NCBI GenBank assembly: GCA_036498905.1
Contig: DASYER010000077.1
Span: forward strand, 38,793 to 102,792
DNA: 64,000 nucleotides
DNA from: DAIDKA01 sp036498905
GTDB taxonomy: Bacteria; Pseudomonadota; Gammaproteobacteria; Steroidobacterales; Steroidobacteraceae
Direction: 5' to 3'
In this document: positions 28,736-37,943 of the stretch, one piece after another
Numbering within the stretch: the first letter of the stretch is position 1
Layout of the letters: each line of letters opens with the position of its first letter
Made by a program: the position numbers and the translations under genes
Notes under the pieces: model-generated
Database searches by the model: none
What the model saw: only the letters and a program-made list of their open reading frames with translations
Told to the model about the DNA's origin: nothing

Positions 28736-28748
28736 AGGCCCGGTCGTC

Positions 28749-30728
28749 TCAGGGCCCGGCGGTATCCTCGCCGCGCAGCTGCGCGATGATGGCCGGATTC
28801 TCCAGCGTCGAAATATCCTGCGTGATCTCCTCACCGCGCGCCAGGGTGCGCAGCAGCCGGCGCATGATCTTTCCGGAGCGGGTCTTCGGCAGCACATCCG
28901 CGAAGCGGATGTCATCGGGCTTGGCGATGGCGCCGAGCTGCTTGCCGACCCACTCGCGCAGTTCGGCGCCGAGTTGGGTGGCTTCCGCACCCACCGGCCG
29001 CTCGCCGCGGCACACCACGTAGGCAAAGATCGATTCGCCCTTGATGTCATGCGGCCGCCCCACCACCGCCGCCTCCGCGACGCGCGGATGCGCGACCAGC
29101 GCCGACTCCACTTCCATGGTCCCGAGGCGATGGCCCGACACCTTCAGCACATCGTCGATGCGCCCCATGATCCAGAAATAACCGTCGGCGTCGCGGTGTG
29201 CGCCGTCTCCGGCCACGTAGAAGCGGTTCTGGAATTTCTCCCAGTAGGTTTGCAGGTAGCGCTGGTTGTCGCCCCAGATGGTGCGCAACATGGACGGCCA
29301 GGGGCGGCGAATGACCAGGTACCCGCCGGTTTCAGGCTGCGTCACCGGCTCGCCATCCTCGTTGACGATGTCGGCCTCGATACCCGGCAGGGGCAGCGTG
29401 CAGGAGCCCGGCTTGGTCGCGGTCACTCCGGGGACCGGTGCGATCATGAAGGCGCCGGTCTCGGTCTGCCACCAGGTATCCACGATGGGACAGCGTTCGC
29501 CTCCGATCACCTTGTGATACCACATCCAGGCTTCCGGATTGATGGGCTCACCGACGCTGCCGAGCAGCCGCAGCCGCGACAGGTCATGGCTGGCGGGAAT
29601 CGCATCGCCCAATTTCATCAGCCCGCGGATGGCCGTCGGGGCGGTGTAGAAAATCGTCACGCCGTGCTTCTGGCAGATATGCCACCAGCGTCCGCCGTTG
29701 GGCCACGTCGGCGCGCCCTCATACATCACAACCGTCGCGCCCAGCGCCAGCGGTCCGTAGGCCACGTAACTGTGCCCGGTCACCCAGCCGACATCGGCGG
29801 TACACCAATAGACATCATCCTCGCGGACATCGAGTATCCAGCGGGTCGACACCTTCACGCCCAGCAGGTAGCCGGCGCTCGAATGCTGGATGCCCTTCGG
29901 TCGGCCGGTCGAGCCGGAGGTGTACAACAGATACAGCGGGTGCTCGGCGCCCACCCACTCCGGCTCGCACACCGGTGACTGGCCCTCCACGGCCTCATGC
30001 CACCAGATGTCGCGGTCGGCGACCATCGGTACGGCAGTGCCGGTGCGCTTGAGAACCACGACCTTCTCGATCGTCGGACAGCCCTGGGACAGGGCCTCAT
30101 CGGCCGCGGCCTTCAGCTCGATGATGTTGCCGGCGCGATTGCCACCATCGGCGGTCAGCAGCACGCGCGCACCGGCATCTTCGATGCGCTCCCGCAGCGA
30201 CAGGGCCGAGAAGCCGCCGAACACCACCGAATGCACGGCGCCGATGCGGGCACAGGCCAGCATCGCGATGACGATCTCCGGTACCAGCGGCATGTAGATG
30301 ACGACGCGATCACCGCTGCGGATGCCGAGTCCCTTGAGGGCATTGCTGGTGCGGCACACTTCCGCGTGCAGTTCCTGATACGACAGGCGTCGCGAATCCC
30401 CGGGTTCGCCTTCAAACACCAGCGCGGTCTTGTGCCCGCGATCGCGCAGATGCACGTCCAGGCAGTTGTAGGCCACATTCAACTGGCCATCGGCAAACCA
30501 CTCGAAATTCGGCGCGCGCGATTCATCCAGCACCCGCGTGAAGGGGCGGTGCCAGACCAGCTCCTTGCGTGCCTGTTCCGCCCAGAAAGCCTGCGGATCG
30601 GCCGCGGCGCGGTCTCGCAAACGCTGCAGTTCGTCGGCTTTGAGTTGCGCACGGGCAACGAACTGCGGATCCGGTGCGAACAGGCGTCGCTCCTGCAGCA
30701 CCGAATCGATGTTTTTCCCGTCAGTATT
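28749..30728 (-). CDS. acs: Acetyl-CoA synthetase
   Basis: 659 residues from the ATG at 30728 (MNTDGKNID); the upstream ATG at 30761 adds 11 residues and is less likely. It activates acetate with ATP and CoA. AMP-binding core YTSGSTGRPKGIQHS, WWQTETGAFM, and the C-terminal regulatory lysine in PKTRSGKIMRR, which is acetylated in homologues. Length matches Acs (652 in E. coli). The start faces the divergent anti-sigma-like gene 57 bases away. Confidence 0.96.
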   Translation of the reverse strand, partial: NTDGKNIDSVLQERRLFAPDPQFVARAQLKADELQRLRDRAAADPQAFWAEQARKELVWHRPFTRVLDESRAPNFEWFADGQLNVAYNCLDVHLRDRGHKTALVFEGEPGDSRRLSYQELHAEVCRTSNALKGLGIRSGDRVVIYMPLVPEIVIAMLACARIGAVHSVVFGGFSALSLRERIEDAGARVLLTADGGNRAGNIIELKAAADEALSQGCPTIEKVVVLKRTGTAVPMVADRDIWWHEAVEGQSPVCEPEWVGAEHPLYLLYTSGSTGRPKGIQHSSAGYLLGVKVSTRWILDVREDDVYWCTADVGWVTGHSYVAYGPLALGATVVMYEGAPTWPNGGRWWHICQKHGVTIFYTAPTAIRGLMKLGDAIPASHDLSRLRLLGSVGEPINPEAWMWYHKVIGGERCPIVDTWWQTETGAFMIAPVPGVTATKPGSCTLPLPGIEADIVNEDGEPVTQPETGGYLVIRRPWPSMLRTIWGDNQRYLQTYWEKFQNRFYVAGDGAHRDADGYFWIMGRIDDVLKVSGHRLGTMEVESALVAHPRVAEAAVVGRPHDIKGESIFAYVVCRGERPVGAEATQLGAELREWVGKQLGAIAKPDDIRFADVLPKTRSGKIMRRLLRTLARGEEITQDISTLENPAIIAQLRGEDTAGP

Positions 30729-30785
30729 CATGTCATTCTTCGAAGACGTACCGATGCGCAACGGTTCGGTGGATGATACCGAGTC

Positions 30786-31091
30786 ATGGCAAACGCATCA
30801 TCTGAAAATCACGCCGCCGCGGCCTGGGTAGCGGGGCAGATGAATGCGATGCAGATCGCGGAATTTGAAGCGCATCTGGCATCGTGCGCGAGCTGTCAGG
30901 AAGAGGTCGCGGGGCTGCTCGCGAAGGCGCTGCAGCCGCCCCAGGATACCGCTCCCATCAAGGTCGAGGTGGCACCGCCGGTCACCCGCAACGCACGGCG
31001 CCGCGTGGTGCAGATTGCCATTGCCGCCCTGGTGACCTTGATTGCCGGATTTGCGCTCGGCTGGTCGATCTGGCAGATGGCGCACCACTAG
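30786..31091 (+). CDS. Small membrane protein with anti-sigma-type zinc finger
   Basis: 101 residues. The N-terminal part carries FEAHLASCASCQEEV, the H-x3-C-x2-C motif of zinc-binding anti-sigma (ZAS) domains. A basic stretch then precedes one membrane helix (QIAIAALVTLIAGFALGWSIW). This is the layout of membrane-bound anti-sigma factors, but it is short and no ECF sigma gene is adjacent, so the partner is unknown. Confidence 0.75.
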   Translation: MANASSENHAAAAWVAGQMNAMQIAEFEAHLASCASCQEEVAGLLAKALQPPQDTAPIKVEVAPPVTRNARRRVVQIAIAALVTLIAGFALGWSIWQMAHH

Positions 31092-31102
31092 TCGCGGCGG
31101 AC

Positions 31103-31774
31103 TTAAGACAACCAGCGCTGGATGCGATCGTGCAGCGGACTGCTGCGCGGAAAATGCGCGATCAGGTATTCCATCTGATCCGCGAGCACGCGCCGACCCT
31201 TTAGGAAAATGTACTCGGCGTAGGTCGGTGTGAACGGCACGGCGATCAACTGCATCTTCGCCTGTTCGGGCGTGCGCGAGGCCTTGTGATTGTTGCAGCG
31301 TCGGCAGGCCGTCACCACGTTCATCCAGGTGTCCTGCCCGCCCTGGCTGAAGGGCCGCACGTGATCGCGCGACAGCTCGCGGGTGGGAAAGCGCTGCGCG
31401 CAGTACAGGCACAGGTAGGCGTCGCGCCGAAACAGGGTCTGGTTGTTCAGGGGCGGCACATAGTCGTGACGGCAGTTGCCGGGGTTACCGGTATGGCCGA
31501 TGGTCGCGACAATCGAATTCACATCCAGCACGGTGCGCCGGCCGGTGCGGGCATTGACCCCGCCGTACAGCGGATAAAGCGTGGATCCGCAGGTGTAGGC
31601 CACCTGCTCCTGGTGGTACAGGCGGGCCGCCTCCCGGTAGTCGATCCACTCCAGGGGCATGCCGGCGATGTCCGTTCGCAGGACGAGCTGGGAGAGTCCG
31701 CGAGTCCCATGGGGGGCAATGCGCAGATCGGAATGGTGGCCGTGATCGGCCTTGTCCAAGTCGATGCCCAGCAT
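31103..31774 (-). CDS. HNH endonuclease domain protein
   Basis: 223 residues from the ATG at 31774 (MLGIDLDK). The C-terminal half holds an HNH domain: CLYCAQRF, RDHVRPFSQGG, WMNVVTACRRCNNHK, with two CxxC zinc pairs and the DH catalytic pair. The N-terminal part (VLRTDIAGMPLEWIDYREAARLY) is the usual leader of this widespread housekeeping-like HNH family. Genomic role unknown; no phage or restriction genes nearby. It diverges from purN. Confidence 0.85.
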   Translation of the reverse strand: MLGIDLDKADHGHHSDLRIAPHGTRGLSQLVLRTDIAGMPLEWIDYREAARLYHQEQVAYTCGSTLYPLYGGVNARTGRRTVLDVNSIVATIGHTGNPGNCRHDYVPPLNNQTLFRRDAYLCLYCAQRFPTRELSRDHVRPFSQGGQDTWMNVVTACRRCNNHKASRTPEQAKMQLIAVPFTPTYAEYIFLKGRRVLADQMEYLIAHFPRSSPLHDRIQRWLS

Positions 31775-31876
31775 AGGTGCTGTAAGATACGGCAGCTTTG
31801 TGCAGGAATTCAACGTTACAGCCCGCATGTTGCAATCGGACGTGCGGCTTTGACCCCGCGCCCGCAAGGACATTCG

Positions 31877-32488
31877 ATGAAAATCGCCGTATTGGCCTCT
31901 GGGGAGGGAACGACCCTGCAGGCCGTACTGGACGCCTGCGCCAGCGGCCGATTGGCGGCCCGGGTGGCCGTGGTCATCAGCAATAACGCCGGCGCCGGGG
32001 CCCTGCGGCGGGCGAGCGCCGCCGGGGTGCCGACGCGGCATCTGTCCGCGGGCGGCACGAGCGCACAGGATCAGGCCCTGAGCACCACGCTGGTCGAATT
32101 CGGGACGGACCTGGTGCTGCTGGCCGGCTATTTGAAACGCTTGGGGCCGCAGGTGCTCGCGCGGTTTGCGGGCCGCATCATCAATACCCACCCGGCATTG
32201 CTGCCGCAATTCGGGGGTCAGGGCATGTACGGCTTGAACGTGCATCGGGCCGTGCTGGCGGCGGGACATGCGCAGTCCGGCGCCAGCGTGCATTGGGTGG
32301 ACGAAAACTACGATACCGGCGCGGTGATCGCGCAGACGCGCGTGCCGGTGGAGCCGGGGGATTCGGCGCAATCGCTCGCGGCCCGGGTGCAGGCGGCCGA
32401 GCGCGAACTGGTCATAGAGGTGCTGGCGGCGGCGGCCTCAGGCCGGCTCACACCGCCACAGCATCGCCAGGCGAGCGCTACTTCTTGA
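31877..32488 (+). CDS. purN: Phosphoribosylglycinamide formyltransferase
   Basis: 203 residues from the ATG at 31877, preceded by AAGGA. It transfers a formyl group from 10-formyl-THF to GAR in purine synthesis. Motifs: AVLASGEGTTLQAV (phosphate loop), AGYLKRLG, the catalytic Asn-His in INTHPALLP, and the Asp of DENYDTGAVIAQ. The usual LLPK..G reads LLPQFGGQGMYG. The last 11 bases overlap the end of the convergent bTHX gene. purM is not in the window. Confidence 0.93.
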   Translation: MKIAVLASGEGTTLQAVLDACASGRLAARVAVVISNNAGAGALRRASAAGVPTRHLSAGGTSAQDQALSTTLVEFGTDLVLLAGYLKRLGPQVLARFAGRIINTHPALLPQFGGQGMYGLNVHRAVLAAGHAQSGASVHWVDENYDTGAVIAQTRVPVEPGDSAQSLAARVQAAERELVIEVLAAAASGRLTPPQHRQASATS

Positions 32489-32597
32489 CCGCGCGTTTTG
32501 CGGCCTTTTTCTTCTTGGACGGATCCTTCGGACGGGTCTTGCCAAACGACCCCTTGTAGATCTTGCCACGCTTGGATCGTGGATCTCCCTTGCCCAT
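32478..32597 (-). CDS. 30S ribosomal protein bTHX (Thx family)
   Basis: A 39-residue, very basic peptide beginning MGKGDPRSKRGKIYKGSFGK and ending in a Lys/Ala-rich tail. The MGKGD..(S/T)(K/R)RGKI..G(S/T)(F/Y)G..RP pattern is diagnostic of the bTHX family, which sits in the head of the 30S subunit and stabilises it. Family members are often missed by gene callers because of their size. GGAGAG precedes the ATG. It overlaps purN tail to tail by 11 bases. Confidence 0.9.
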   Translation of the reverse strand: MGKGDPRSKRGKIYKGSFGKTRPKDPSKKKKAAKRAVKK

Positions 32598-32674
32598 GCT
32601 CGAACTCTCCAAATCACTTAAATTGAAGCCGCGCAGTCTACCACCCCTTACGTCAACGAACCTGGGCAGATGAT

Positions 32675-34165
32675 ATGGACCGGCCTCCCCGCCACCTCTA
32701 CGTCGTCATCGCCGGCCTGATCGCCGCGTCGCTGGCGCTGGCCGTCGTGGCCGCCAGCACGGCATCGGGAGAGATGCGCCTGATATTTCTCGCGCTGGCC
32801 TTCTTAGCCACGGTGATCGTGCTTGCTCTGATGGCAAGACTGCGCGCCAGCACCGCCCGCGTCGTGGCGCGACTGCGTGGGGTTGCCTACGAGGACCCGC
32901 TCACCGGGCTGCCCAACCGCGCCTGCGCCGAGGATCACATCGATGCCTTGCTGCGCGCCCCGGGCGCTGAACCCTTTGCGCTGGTGATCCTCGAGCTGCG
33001 CAATGTACGCGAGATCAATGCCGCCCTCGGGCATCCGGTGGGGGACGAAGCCCTGCGCGAAGTCGCGCGGCGCCTGCGCCAGAACACCGCTCCCGCCGAC
33101 ATGGTGGCGCGGCTCGCGGCCAGCCAGTTCCTGATCATTCTGCATGGCTGCAGCAGCGAGCGGGCCGCGTTGCTCGCGCGCCAGCTGGTGGGCGTCATTC
33201 ACGCCGGATTGCATCTGCCGGATGTGAGTCTGGATATCCAGATCCAGGCCGGCTTCAGCCAGCATCCGGACAACGGCGCGGCCTCCCGCGAGCTGATGCG
33301 TCGGGCGCAGATCGCCCTGGAGGATGCGCTCGGCGCCCGCCAGCCGGTGTCGGCCTATCGCACCGGCCGTGACGAAGAGCAGCGGCGGCGCCTGCAGCTG
33401 GCCGCGGGGCTGCGCACGGCCATCGAAGGCGATGAACTGCGGCTGGTGTTTCAGCCGGAGCTGAACCTGACGAGCGGCGCGATCACGCAGCTTGAGGCGC
33501 TGGTGCGCTGGAGACATCCGCTGCTCGGGGACCTGTCGCCCAGCGAATTCGTGCCGATCGCCGAACACACCGGTAGCGCGCGACTGCTGACCAGCTGGGC
33601 GCTGGCGCGCGCCATCCGGCAGATGGCGCAGTGGCGGGCCGCGGGCCTGGACATCAATGTCGCCGTGAATCTGTCGGCACCCGACATCATGGATCCGCAG
33701 CTGGTCGAGGAAATCCAGGCCTGCCTGCAGGAACACGCGGTGCAACCGTCGCGCCTGGTGCTGGAGATCACCGAGAGCGCGGTAATGCGCGATCCGGCAC
33801 TCGCCGCGCGCCACATGCACCTGCTGAAGCTCGCGGGCATCCGCTTCGCGATCGATGATTTCGGCACCGGCCATTCCTCGCTGGCGCAGTTGAGCCGGCT
33901 GCCGCTGGATCAGTTGAAGATCGATCGGGTATTCATCACCCATGCCCACGAGCGGCCCGCCGATGCCACTATTGTAAAATCGACCATCGAACTGGCGCAC
34001 AACATGGGGCTTTCGGTGGTCGCCGAAGGCATCGAGAACGATCGCTCCTTGCGTCTGCTGCGGGTCATGGGTTGCGATCTGCTTCAGGGTGAGCACATTA
34101 GCAAGCCCTTGGAGCCGGCCGCGGTCCAGGACTTCGTGGCCCGCAGCGCCCGTGCGCCGGCGTGA
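32675..34165 (+). CDS. Cyclic-di-GMP phosphodiesterase with degenerate GGDEF and intact EAL
   Basis: 496 residues. Two N-terminal membrane helices (YVVIAGLIAASLALAVVAAS and LIFLALAFLATVIVLALMA), a GGDEF fold whose active site is lost (RLAASQFLIIL where GGDEF belongs), then an EAL domain with EALVRWRHP, NLSAPD, ITESA, IDDFGTGHSSL and KIDRVFI. The metal-binding residues look complete, so it should hydrolyse c-di-GMP, with the GGDEF remnant as a sensory or GTP-binding module. It probably counters the cyclase at 22.5-24.1 kb, though no direct link is shown. Confidence 0.9.
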   Translation: MDRPPRHLYVVIAGLIAASLALAVVAASTASGEMRLIFLALAFLATVIVLALMARLRASTARVVARLRGVAYEDPLTGLPNRACAEDHIDALLRAPGAEPFALVILELRNVREINAALGHPVGDEALREVARRLRQNTAPADMVARLAASQFLIILHGCSSERAALLARQLVGVIHAGLHLPDVSLDIQIQAGFSQHPDNGAASRELMRRAQIALEDALGARQPVSAYRTGRDEEQRRRLQLAAGLRTAIEGDELRLVFQPELNLTSGAITQLEALVRWRHPLLGDLSPSEFVPIAEHTGSARLLTSWALARAIRQMAQWRAAGLDINVAVNLSAPDIMDPQLVEEIQACLQEHAVQPSRLVLEITESAVMRDPALAARHMHLLKLAGIRFAIDDFGTGHSSLAQLSRLPLDQLKIDRVFITHAHERPADATIVKSTIELAHNMGLSVVAEGIENDRSLRLLRVMGCDLLQGEHISKPLEPAAVQDFVARSARAPA

Positions 34166-34177
34166 GACAATGTGCCC

Positions 34178-34543
34178 ATGAATTCACCGCTTGCGACCGA
34201 ACTGCGACTGCGTACGACCTCGCGCCTGCTGCAGGTGACCTTCGCCGACAGCCAGGTATACGAGCTGCCCTTCGAGTACTTGCGGGTGTATTCCCCGTCT
34301 GCCGAGGTCCAGGGTCATGGGCCCGGCCAGGAAGTGCTGGTCACCGGCAAGGCGGGGGTCGGCATCCGCGCCGTGGAACCGGTCGGTCAGTACGCGGTGA
34401 AACTGGTATTCGATGACGGCCACGACACGGGGCTGTTCACCTGGAAATATCTTTACGAGTTGGGCCGTGACTATGCGGACAACTGGGCGCGCTATCAGGC
34501 CCGGGTTGTCGCGTCAACAGCTGGCGGCGGCGGAGGCGCATAA
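34178..34543 (+). CDS. DUF971 protein (gamma-butyrobetaine-hydroxylase N-terminal-like)
   Basis: 121 residues from the ATG at 34178. DUF971 features: LRVYSPSAEVQGHGP and the C-terminal FDDGHDTGLFTWKYLYELG. The fold binds zinc in the eukaryotic enzyme's N-terminal domain; bacterial stand-alone members are commonly found next to ubiE, as here. Function unknown but probably linked to quinone or iron-sulfur metabolism. It starts 12 bases after the EAL gene. Confidence 0.85.
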   Translation: MNSPLATELRLRTTSRLLQVTFADSQVYELPFEYLRVYSPSAEVQGHGPGQEVLVTGKAGVGIRAVEPVGQYAVKLVFDDGHDTGLFTWKYLYELGRDYADNWARYQARVVASTAGGGGGA

Positions 34544-34660
34544 AAAAGGGCCGAGCTGTTAAGCCCGGCCCCGGAAAACAAGACCCCCGTTCTATTTTTC
34601 TGTCCCCCGTTTCAAGTCCGGAGAAACGGGGCGAATCATGCTCCCGAGTGCGACCGGATT
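34542..34660. other. Two inverted repeats in the DUF971-ubiE gap
   Basis: GGGCCG/CGGCCC arms (34548-34553 and 34566-34571) follow an A6 run, which would read as a terminator only on the minus strand, where no gene needs it. A second hairpin with arms CCCCGTTT/AAACGGGG lies at about 34605-34635. They may insulate ubiE or form its 5' leader. No ORF lies here. Confidence 0.35.
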
Positions 34661-34706
34661 GCAAGACCTCACTTGACATCTCTACAGTAGACCGCGCGAC
34701 GACACC

Positions 34707-35453
34707 ATGAACGACACTGAACCCACTGACTTCGGATACCAGAGCGTGCCCCGCGGGGAGAAGGCGCGGCGCGTGCGCGGCGTGTTCGACTCGGTCGCCG
34801 GCCGCTACGACCTGATGAACGACCTGATGTCGGCCGGCGTGCATCGCCTGTGGAAGCGCTTTGCCCTGCAGCTGACGCAGCTGCGGCCCGGGCAGCAGGC
34901 GCTGGATGTCGCCGGCGGCACCGGGGATCTGTCCGCGGGCATGGCGCGCCAGGTGGGTGCCGATGGGCTCGTCATCCTCACCGACATCAACGCGGCGATG
35001 CTGGCGCAGGGCCGTGACCGTCTCATCGACGAGGGGCTGGTGGGCAATGTGCGCTGCCTGCAGGCGAATGCCGAGAAACTGCCGTTCGCCACCGACAGTT
35101 TCCACTGCGTGACCATCGGCTTCGGTCTGCGCAATGTCACCGACAAGCTCGCGGCACTGAAGTCGATGCACCGCGTGCTCAAGCCCGGGGGCCAGCTGAT
35201 CGTGCTGGAATTCTCGCGGCCCGCGGTCGCGCTGCGCCCGCTGTACGATGCCTACTCGTTCCACATTCTGCCGCGGCTCGGGCAGCTGGTGGCGCAGGAT
35301 GCGGCCAGTTACCGCTATCTGGCCGAGTCGATCCGCATGCATCCGGACCAGGAAACACTGCTTGGCATGATGCGCGAAGCGGGGCTTGCGGATTGCCGCT
35401 ACCACAACCTCACCGGCGGCATCGTCGCGGTACACCGCGGCTACAAGTACTGA
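34707..35453 (+). CDS. ubiE: Ubiquinone/menaquinone C-methyltransferase
   Basis: 248 residues, close to E. coli UbiE (251). It methylates C-2 of the demethoxyubiquinol ring with SAM. Motifs: FDSVAGRYDLMNDLMS.G.HR.WK, SAM-binding LDVAGGTGDLS, ITIGFGLRNV-type (CVTIGFGLRNVTDK) and PGGQLIVLEFSRP. The C-terminal NLTGGIVAVHRGYKY is characteristic. ubiJ and ubiB follow 1.9 kb downstream, interrupted by two minus-strand genes. Confidence 0.96.
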   Translation: MNDTEPTDFGYQSVPRGEKARRVRGVFDSVAGRYDLMNDLMSAGVHRLWKRFALQLTQLRPGQQALDVAGGTGDLSAGMARQVGADGLVILTDINAAMLAQGRDRLIDEGLVGNVRCLQANAEKLPFATDSFHCVTIGFGLRNVTDKLAALKSMHRVLKPGGQLIVLEFSRPAVALRPLYDAYSFHILPRLGQLVAQDAASYRYLAESIRMHPDQETLLGMMREAGLADCRYHNLTGGIVAVHRGYKY

Positions 35454-35478
35454 CCGCGGCCGAAACGGCCGGCCGAAT

Positions 35479-36684
35479 TTACGGATACAGAAGAAAGGCG
35501 CCGCGCTCCTGGCGCCACGCCGATTCATCTGCCGCGGCAAGTACTTCCAGGTCGCCGGGCTGCGCGGCGGGATCCTCGACCCATTGCCGCAGCAGTTCGC
35601 TGCCGTTGATCACATCGATGGCGAGCTTCCCCGCTTCGTACTCGTAGGGAAAATCGCGCCACAGCGGCACATCGCTGCGCAGCTCGCGCGCGGCCTTGAA
35701 CGCGAGCGCCATCAGCCTCCAGGGCTTGAAGTGCTCGTGCTCATAGGCCCCGTCTTCGACATGAATCTGCACACCCGCGCAAAGCTCTCCGACGTGCTTG
35801 TGAAAGGTGGGTTCGAACCAGCACGGACGCAGGCGGCAGCCGCGCAGCCACTGCGGTGCCAGCTGCTGCATTCGCCCCAGCAGCTCGGCGACCGGCAGAT
35901 CCGGCGCACCGAACAGCTCCAGCGGCCGGGTCGTGCCGCGCCCTTCGGACCACACCGTCCCCTCCAGCATGACCGTGCCGGGATAGGCGCGCGCCATCCA
36001 CAGATTGGCGGCGTTGGGACTTGGATTGACCCAGGCGCGCTCTCCCAGCGGCCATCCGTAGCCCGGCGCCCGCGCCGGCATCCAGTCCTCCATCGGCACC
36101 ACTTCAAAATCGACGTTGATCTTCAAGGTGCGCACGAACCAGCCGGCCAGTTCCCCGAGGGTCAGGCCATGGCGCATCGGGATGGCGCCGGCGCCCACGA
36201 AGCTCTCCCAGTTGGGGCGCAGGCTCAGACCCTCGATGGGTCGGCCGATGGGATTGGGCCGATCGAGCACCCACACGGACTTGCCGTGGACCGCCGCCGC
36301 CTCCAGGACATAGCGCAGGGTCGTGATGAAGGTGTAGATGCGGCAACCGACATCCTGCAGGTCGACCAGCAGCACATCGAAACTGTCCATCATCGCCGCG
36401 GTGGGCCGGCGCACCGTGCCGTACAGGCTGAACACCGGAATACCGTGCACCGGATCGTGGTAGTCCGGCGACTCCATCATGTTGTCCTGCTTGTCCCCGC
36501 GCAGGCCGTGCTGCGGTCCGAAGGCCGCGGACAGGGTCAGATCACCGCAGGCCGCGAGGGCATCCAGCGAATGGGTGAGGCGCTGGGTCACCGAGGCCGG
36601 ATGCGCCAACAGCGCGACCCGCCGGCCGGCCAGGGGTTTGCGCAGCGCCGGTTCAGTCAAAAAGCGGTCGATACCGAATCGCAT
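35479..36684 (-). CDS. DUF1343 protein, NamZ-type exo-beta-N-acetylmuramidase
   Basis: 401 residues. DUF1343 signatures: RVALLAHPASV, FGPQHGLRGDKQDNM, DVLLVDLQDVGCRIYTFI, VLDRPNPIGR and HGLTLGELA. The founding member NamZ releases MurNAc from the non-reducing end of peptidoglycan fragments, so a cell-wall recycling role is likely. No signal peptide is evident in this copy, which would place it in the cytosol. It overlaps neither ubiE nor the DOMON gene but lies between ubi genes. Confidence 0.85.
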   Translation of the reverse strand: MRFGIDRFLTEPALRKPLAGRRVALLAHPASVTQRLTHSLDALAACGDLTLSAAFGPQHGLRGDKQDNMMESPDYHDPVHGIPVFSLYGTVRRPTAAMMDSFDVLLVDLQDVGCRIYTFITTLRYVLEAAAVHGKSVWVLDRPNPIGRPIEGLSLRPNWESFVGAGAIPMRHGLTLGELAGWFVRTLKINVDFEVVPMEDWMPARAPGYGWPLGERAWVNPSPNAANLWMARAYPGTVMLEGTVWSEGRGTTRPLELFGAPDLPVAELLGRMQQLAPQWLRGCRLRPCWFEPTFHKHVGELCAGVQIHVEDGAYEHEHFKPWRLMALAFKAARELRSDVPLWRDFPYEYEAGKLAIDVINGSELLRQWVEDPAAQPGDLEVLAAADESAWRQERGAFLLYP

Positions 36685-36687
36685 GGT

Positions 36688-37305
36688 TCAAATCTCGAAC
36701 TCGAAACTGTCGGGATGGTGGAAATCGGGTCGCTCACCCGCATGGCGCAACGCCCAGTAGCCGAGCTGCCCCTGGACGCCTTCGACGACCGCAGTGAGGC
36801 CCAGTCGCAGTGTCCTGGCCGCCAGATCCGCCGGAATCTGCATTTCTGCCGCCAACAGCAGCCTCTCGGGCTGCGTTCGCAGCTCGATGCGTGGTGGGTG
36901 GATCCCGGTCAGCGGTGCCATGCCCGCACGGTAACCGGAAAATCGGTATGCCGCCCACTGCCCGCCGGGGGCCAGATTGAATTCCAGGTAGGGGCCAGGC
37001 CCTGTGGGCGAGCTGGCGATGAAGGCCTCCATGCAGGTATGGCGCCACAGCCCATCAGTGCGTCCGTCCGGCTCCCCGGCGGCGCCCTTCGGGCCGGCCT
37101 CGGTGAGCAGCACCCCGGCGAGTTCCCCGCGCAGCTCGTACTCCAGCAGCAGTCGCGTCGGCGCCGGCCTGGCAACGCGGACCTCGATCTGGCGGATCGC
37201 GCCGGAAGGATCGGCTGCAAACGGGGTGAGGGCCACAGCTGCCGGTCCGGGAAGCCTGCTCAAAGGGTTGCTCGCCTCGCGAGTACGGATATTGATAATG
37301 TACAC
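36688..37305 (-). CDS. DOMON-like domain protein
   Basis: 205 residues if started at the GTG at 37305; an ATG at 37341 would add 12 residues and overlap the divergent ubiJ. Features: LLLEYELRG, TDGLWRHTCMEAFIA, YLEFNLAPGGQWAAYRF and a C-terminal YWALRHAGERPDFHHPDSF. This is the bacterial DOMON-like/carbohydrate-binding beta-sandwich family, which may bind haem or sugars. It ends three bases before the DUF1343 gene starts, so the pair is likely an operon. Confidence 0.75.
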   Translation of the reverse strand: MYIINIRTREASNPLSRLPGPAAVALTPFAADPSGAIRQIEVRVARPAPTRLLLEYELRGELAGVLLTEAGPKGAAGEPDGRTDGLWRHTCMEAFIASSPTGPGPYLEFNLAPGGQWAAYRFSGYRAGMAPLTGIHPPRIELRTQPERLLLAAEMQIPADLAARTLRLGLTAVVEGVQGQLGYWALRHAGERPDFHHPDSFEFEI

Positions 37306-37328
37306 CGGCACTTCGGCGCTGTGATGCC

Positions 37329-37943
37329 ATGAGCTTCTCATTGATGTTGTTGGCGAGTATCGAAAAGATCCTGAACCGCTCCCTGCCGCGCTCGCCGCGG
37401 GCCCAAGCCTTGGCTGCGGCCCTGGCCGGCCGCACGCTGGCCGTGGAAATCACCGGCGTCGGCCCGGTAGTGATCTCCAGCAGCGGCGAACGCCTGTGGC
37501 TCGAGCGCGGTTCGGGCAAGCCCGCGGACGCGAGCATCAGCGCCGGCCCGTTCAGCCTGCTGGCCCTCGCCGGCGGCCACACCCAGGCACTGTCCCGCAG
37601 CGGTGCGGCCATCAGCGGCGACACTGAGGTGGCCCAGCAGTTCGCCGAACTGCTCGGATTGCTCAAGCCCGAGCCGGAGGAGGAACTCGCCCAGCTGGTC
37701 GGCGACGCCCCGGCGCATCATCTGGGGCGACTGGCGCGCCTCGCGCTGGGGTTCGGCGATCGGGCCATGCGCACCACCGCGAACAACGTTGCCGAGTACC
37801 TGGCGCACGAGCGCTGTGACCTGATTCCCAAGGCCGAGGGTCGCCAGCTGCTGGATGGGATCGATGCGCTGCGCGATGACGTGGATCGCTTCGAGGCCCG
37901 TCTGCAGCACCTCGAACAACGCCGCGAGCGCACCGGGCCGTGA
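37329..37943 (+). CDS. ubiJ: Ubiquinone biosynthesis accessory factor UbiJ
   Basis: 204 residues, matching UbiJ (201 in E. coli). The N-terminal SCP2-type lipid-binding domain (LAVEITGVGPVVISSSGERLWLERG) binds quinone intermediates and organises the soluble Ubi complex with UbiK. The C-terminal helix (DGIDALRDDVDRFEARLQHLEQRR) is the predicted coiled coil that meets UbiK. The stop codon overlaps the GTG start of ubiB (CCGTGA). Confidence 0.92.
   Translation: MSFSLMLLASIEKILNRSLPRSPRAQALAAALAGRTLAVEITGVGPVVISSSGERLWLERGSGKPADASISAGPFSLLALAGGHTQALSRSGAAISGDTEVAQQFAELLGLLKPEPEEELAQLVGDAPAHHLGRLARLALGFGDRAMRTTANNVAEYLAHERCDLIPKAEGRQLLDGIDALRDDVDRFEARLQHLEQRRERTGP

Noticed and set aside
34542..34571. 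Hairpin next to an A6 run as a terminator for DUF971
   Set aside because: The A-run precedes the hairpin on the plus strand, so it has terminator polarity only for the minus strand, where no gene ends.
35386..37332. 648-codon plus frame over DUF1343 and DOMON genes
   Set aside because: Both minus-strand genes have family motifs; the plus frame is Arg/His/Gln-rich antisense.
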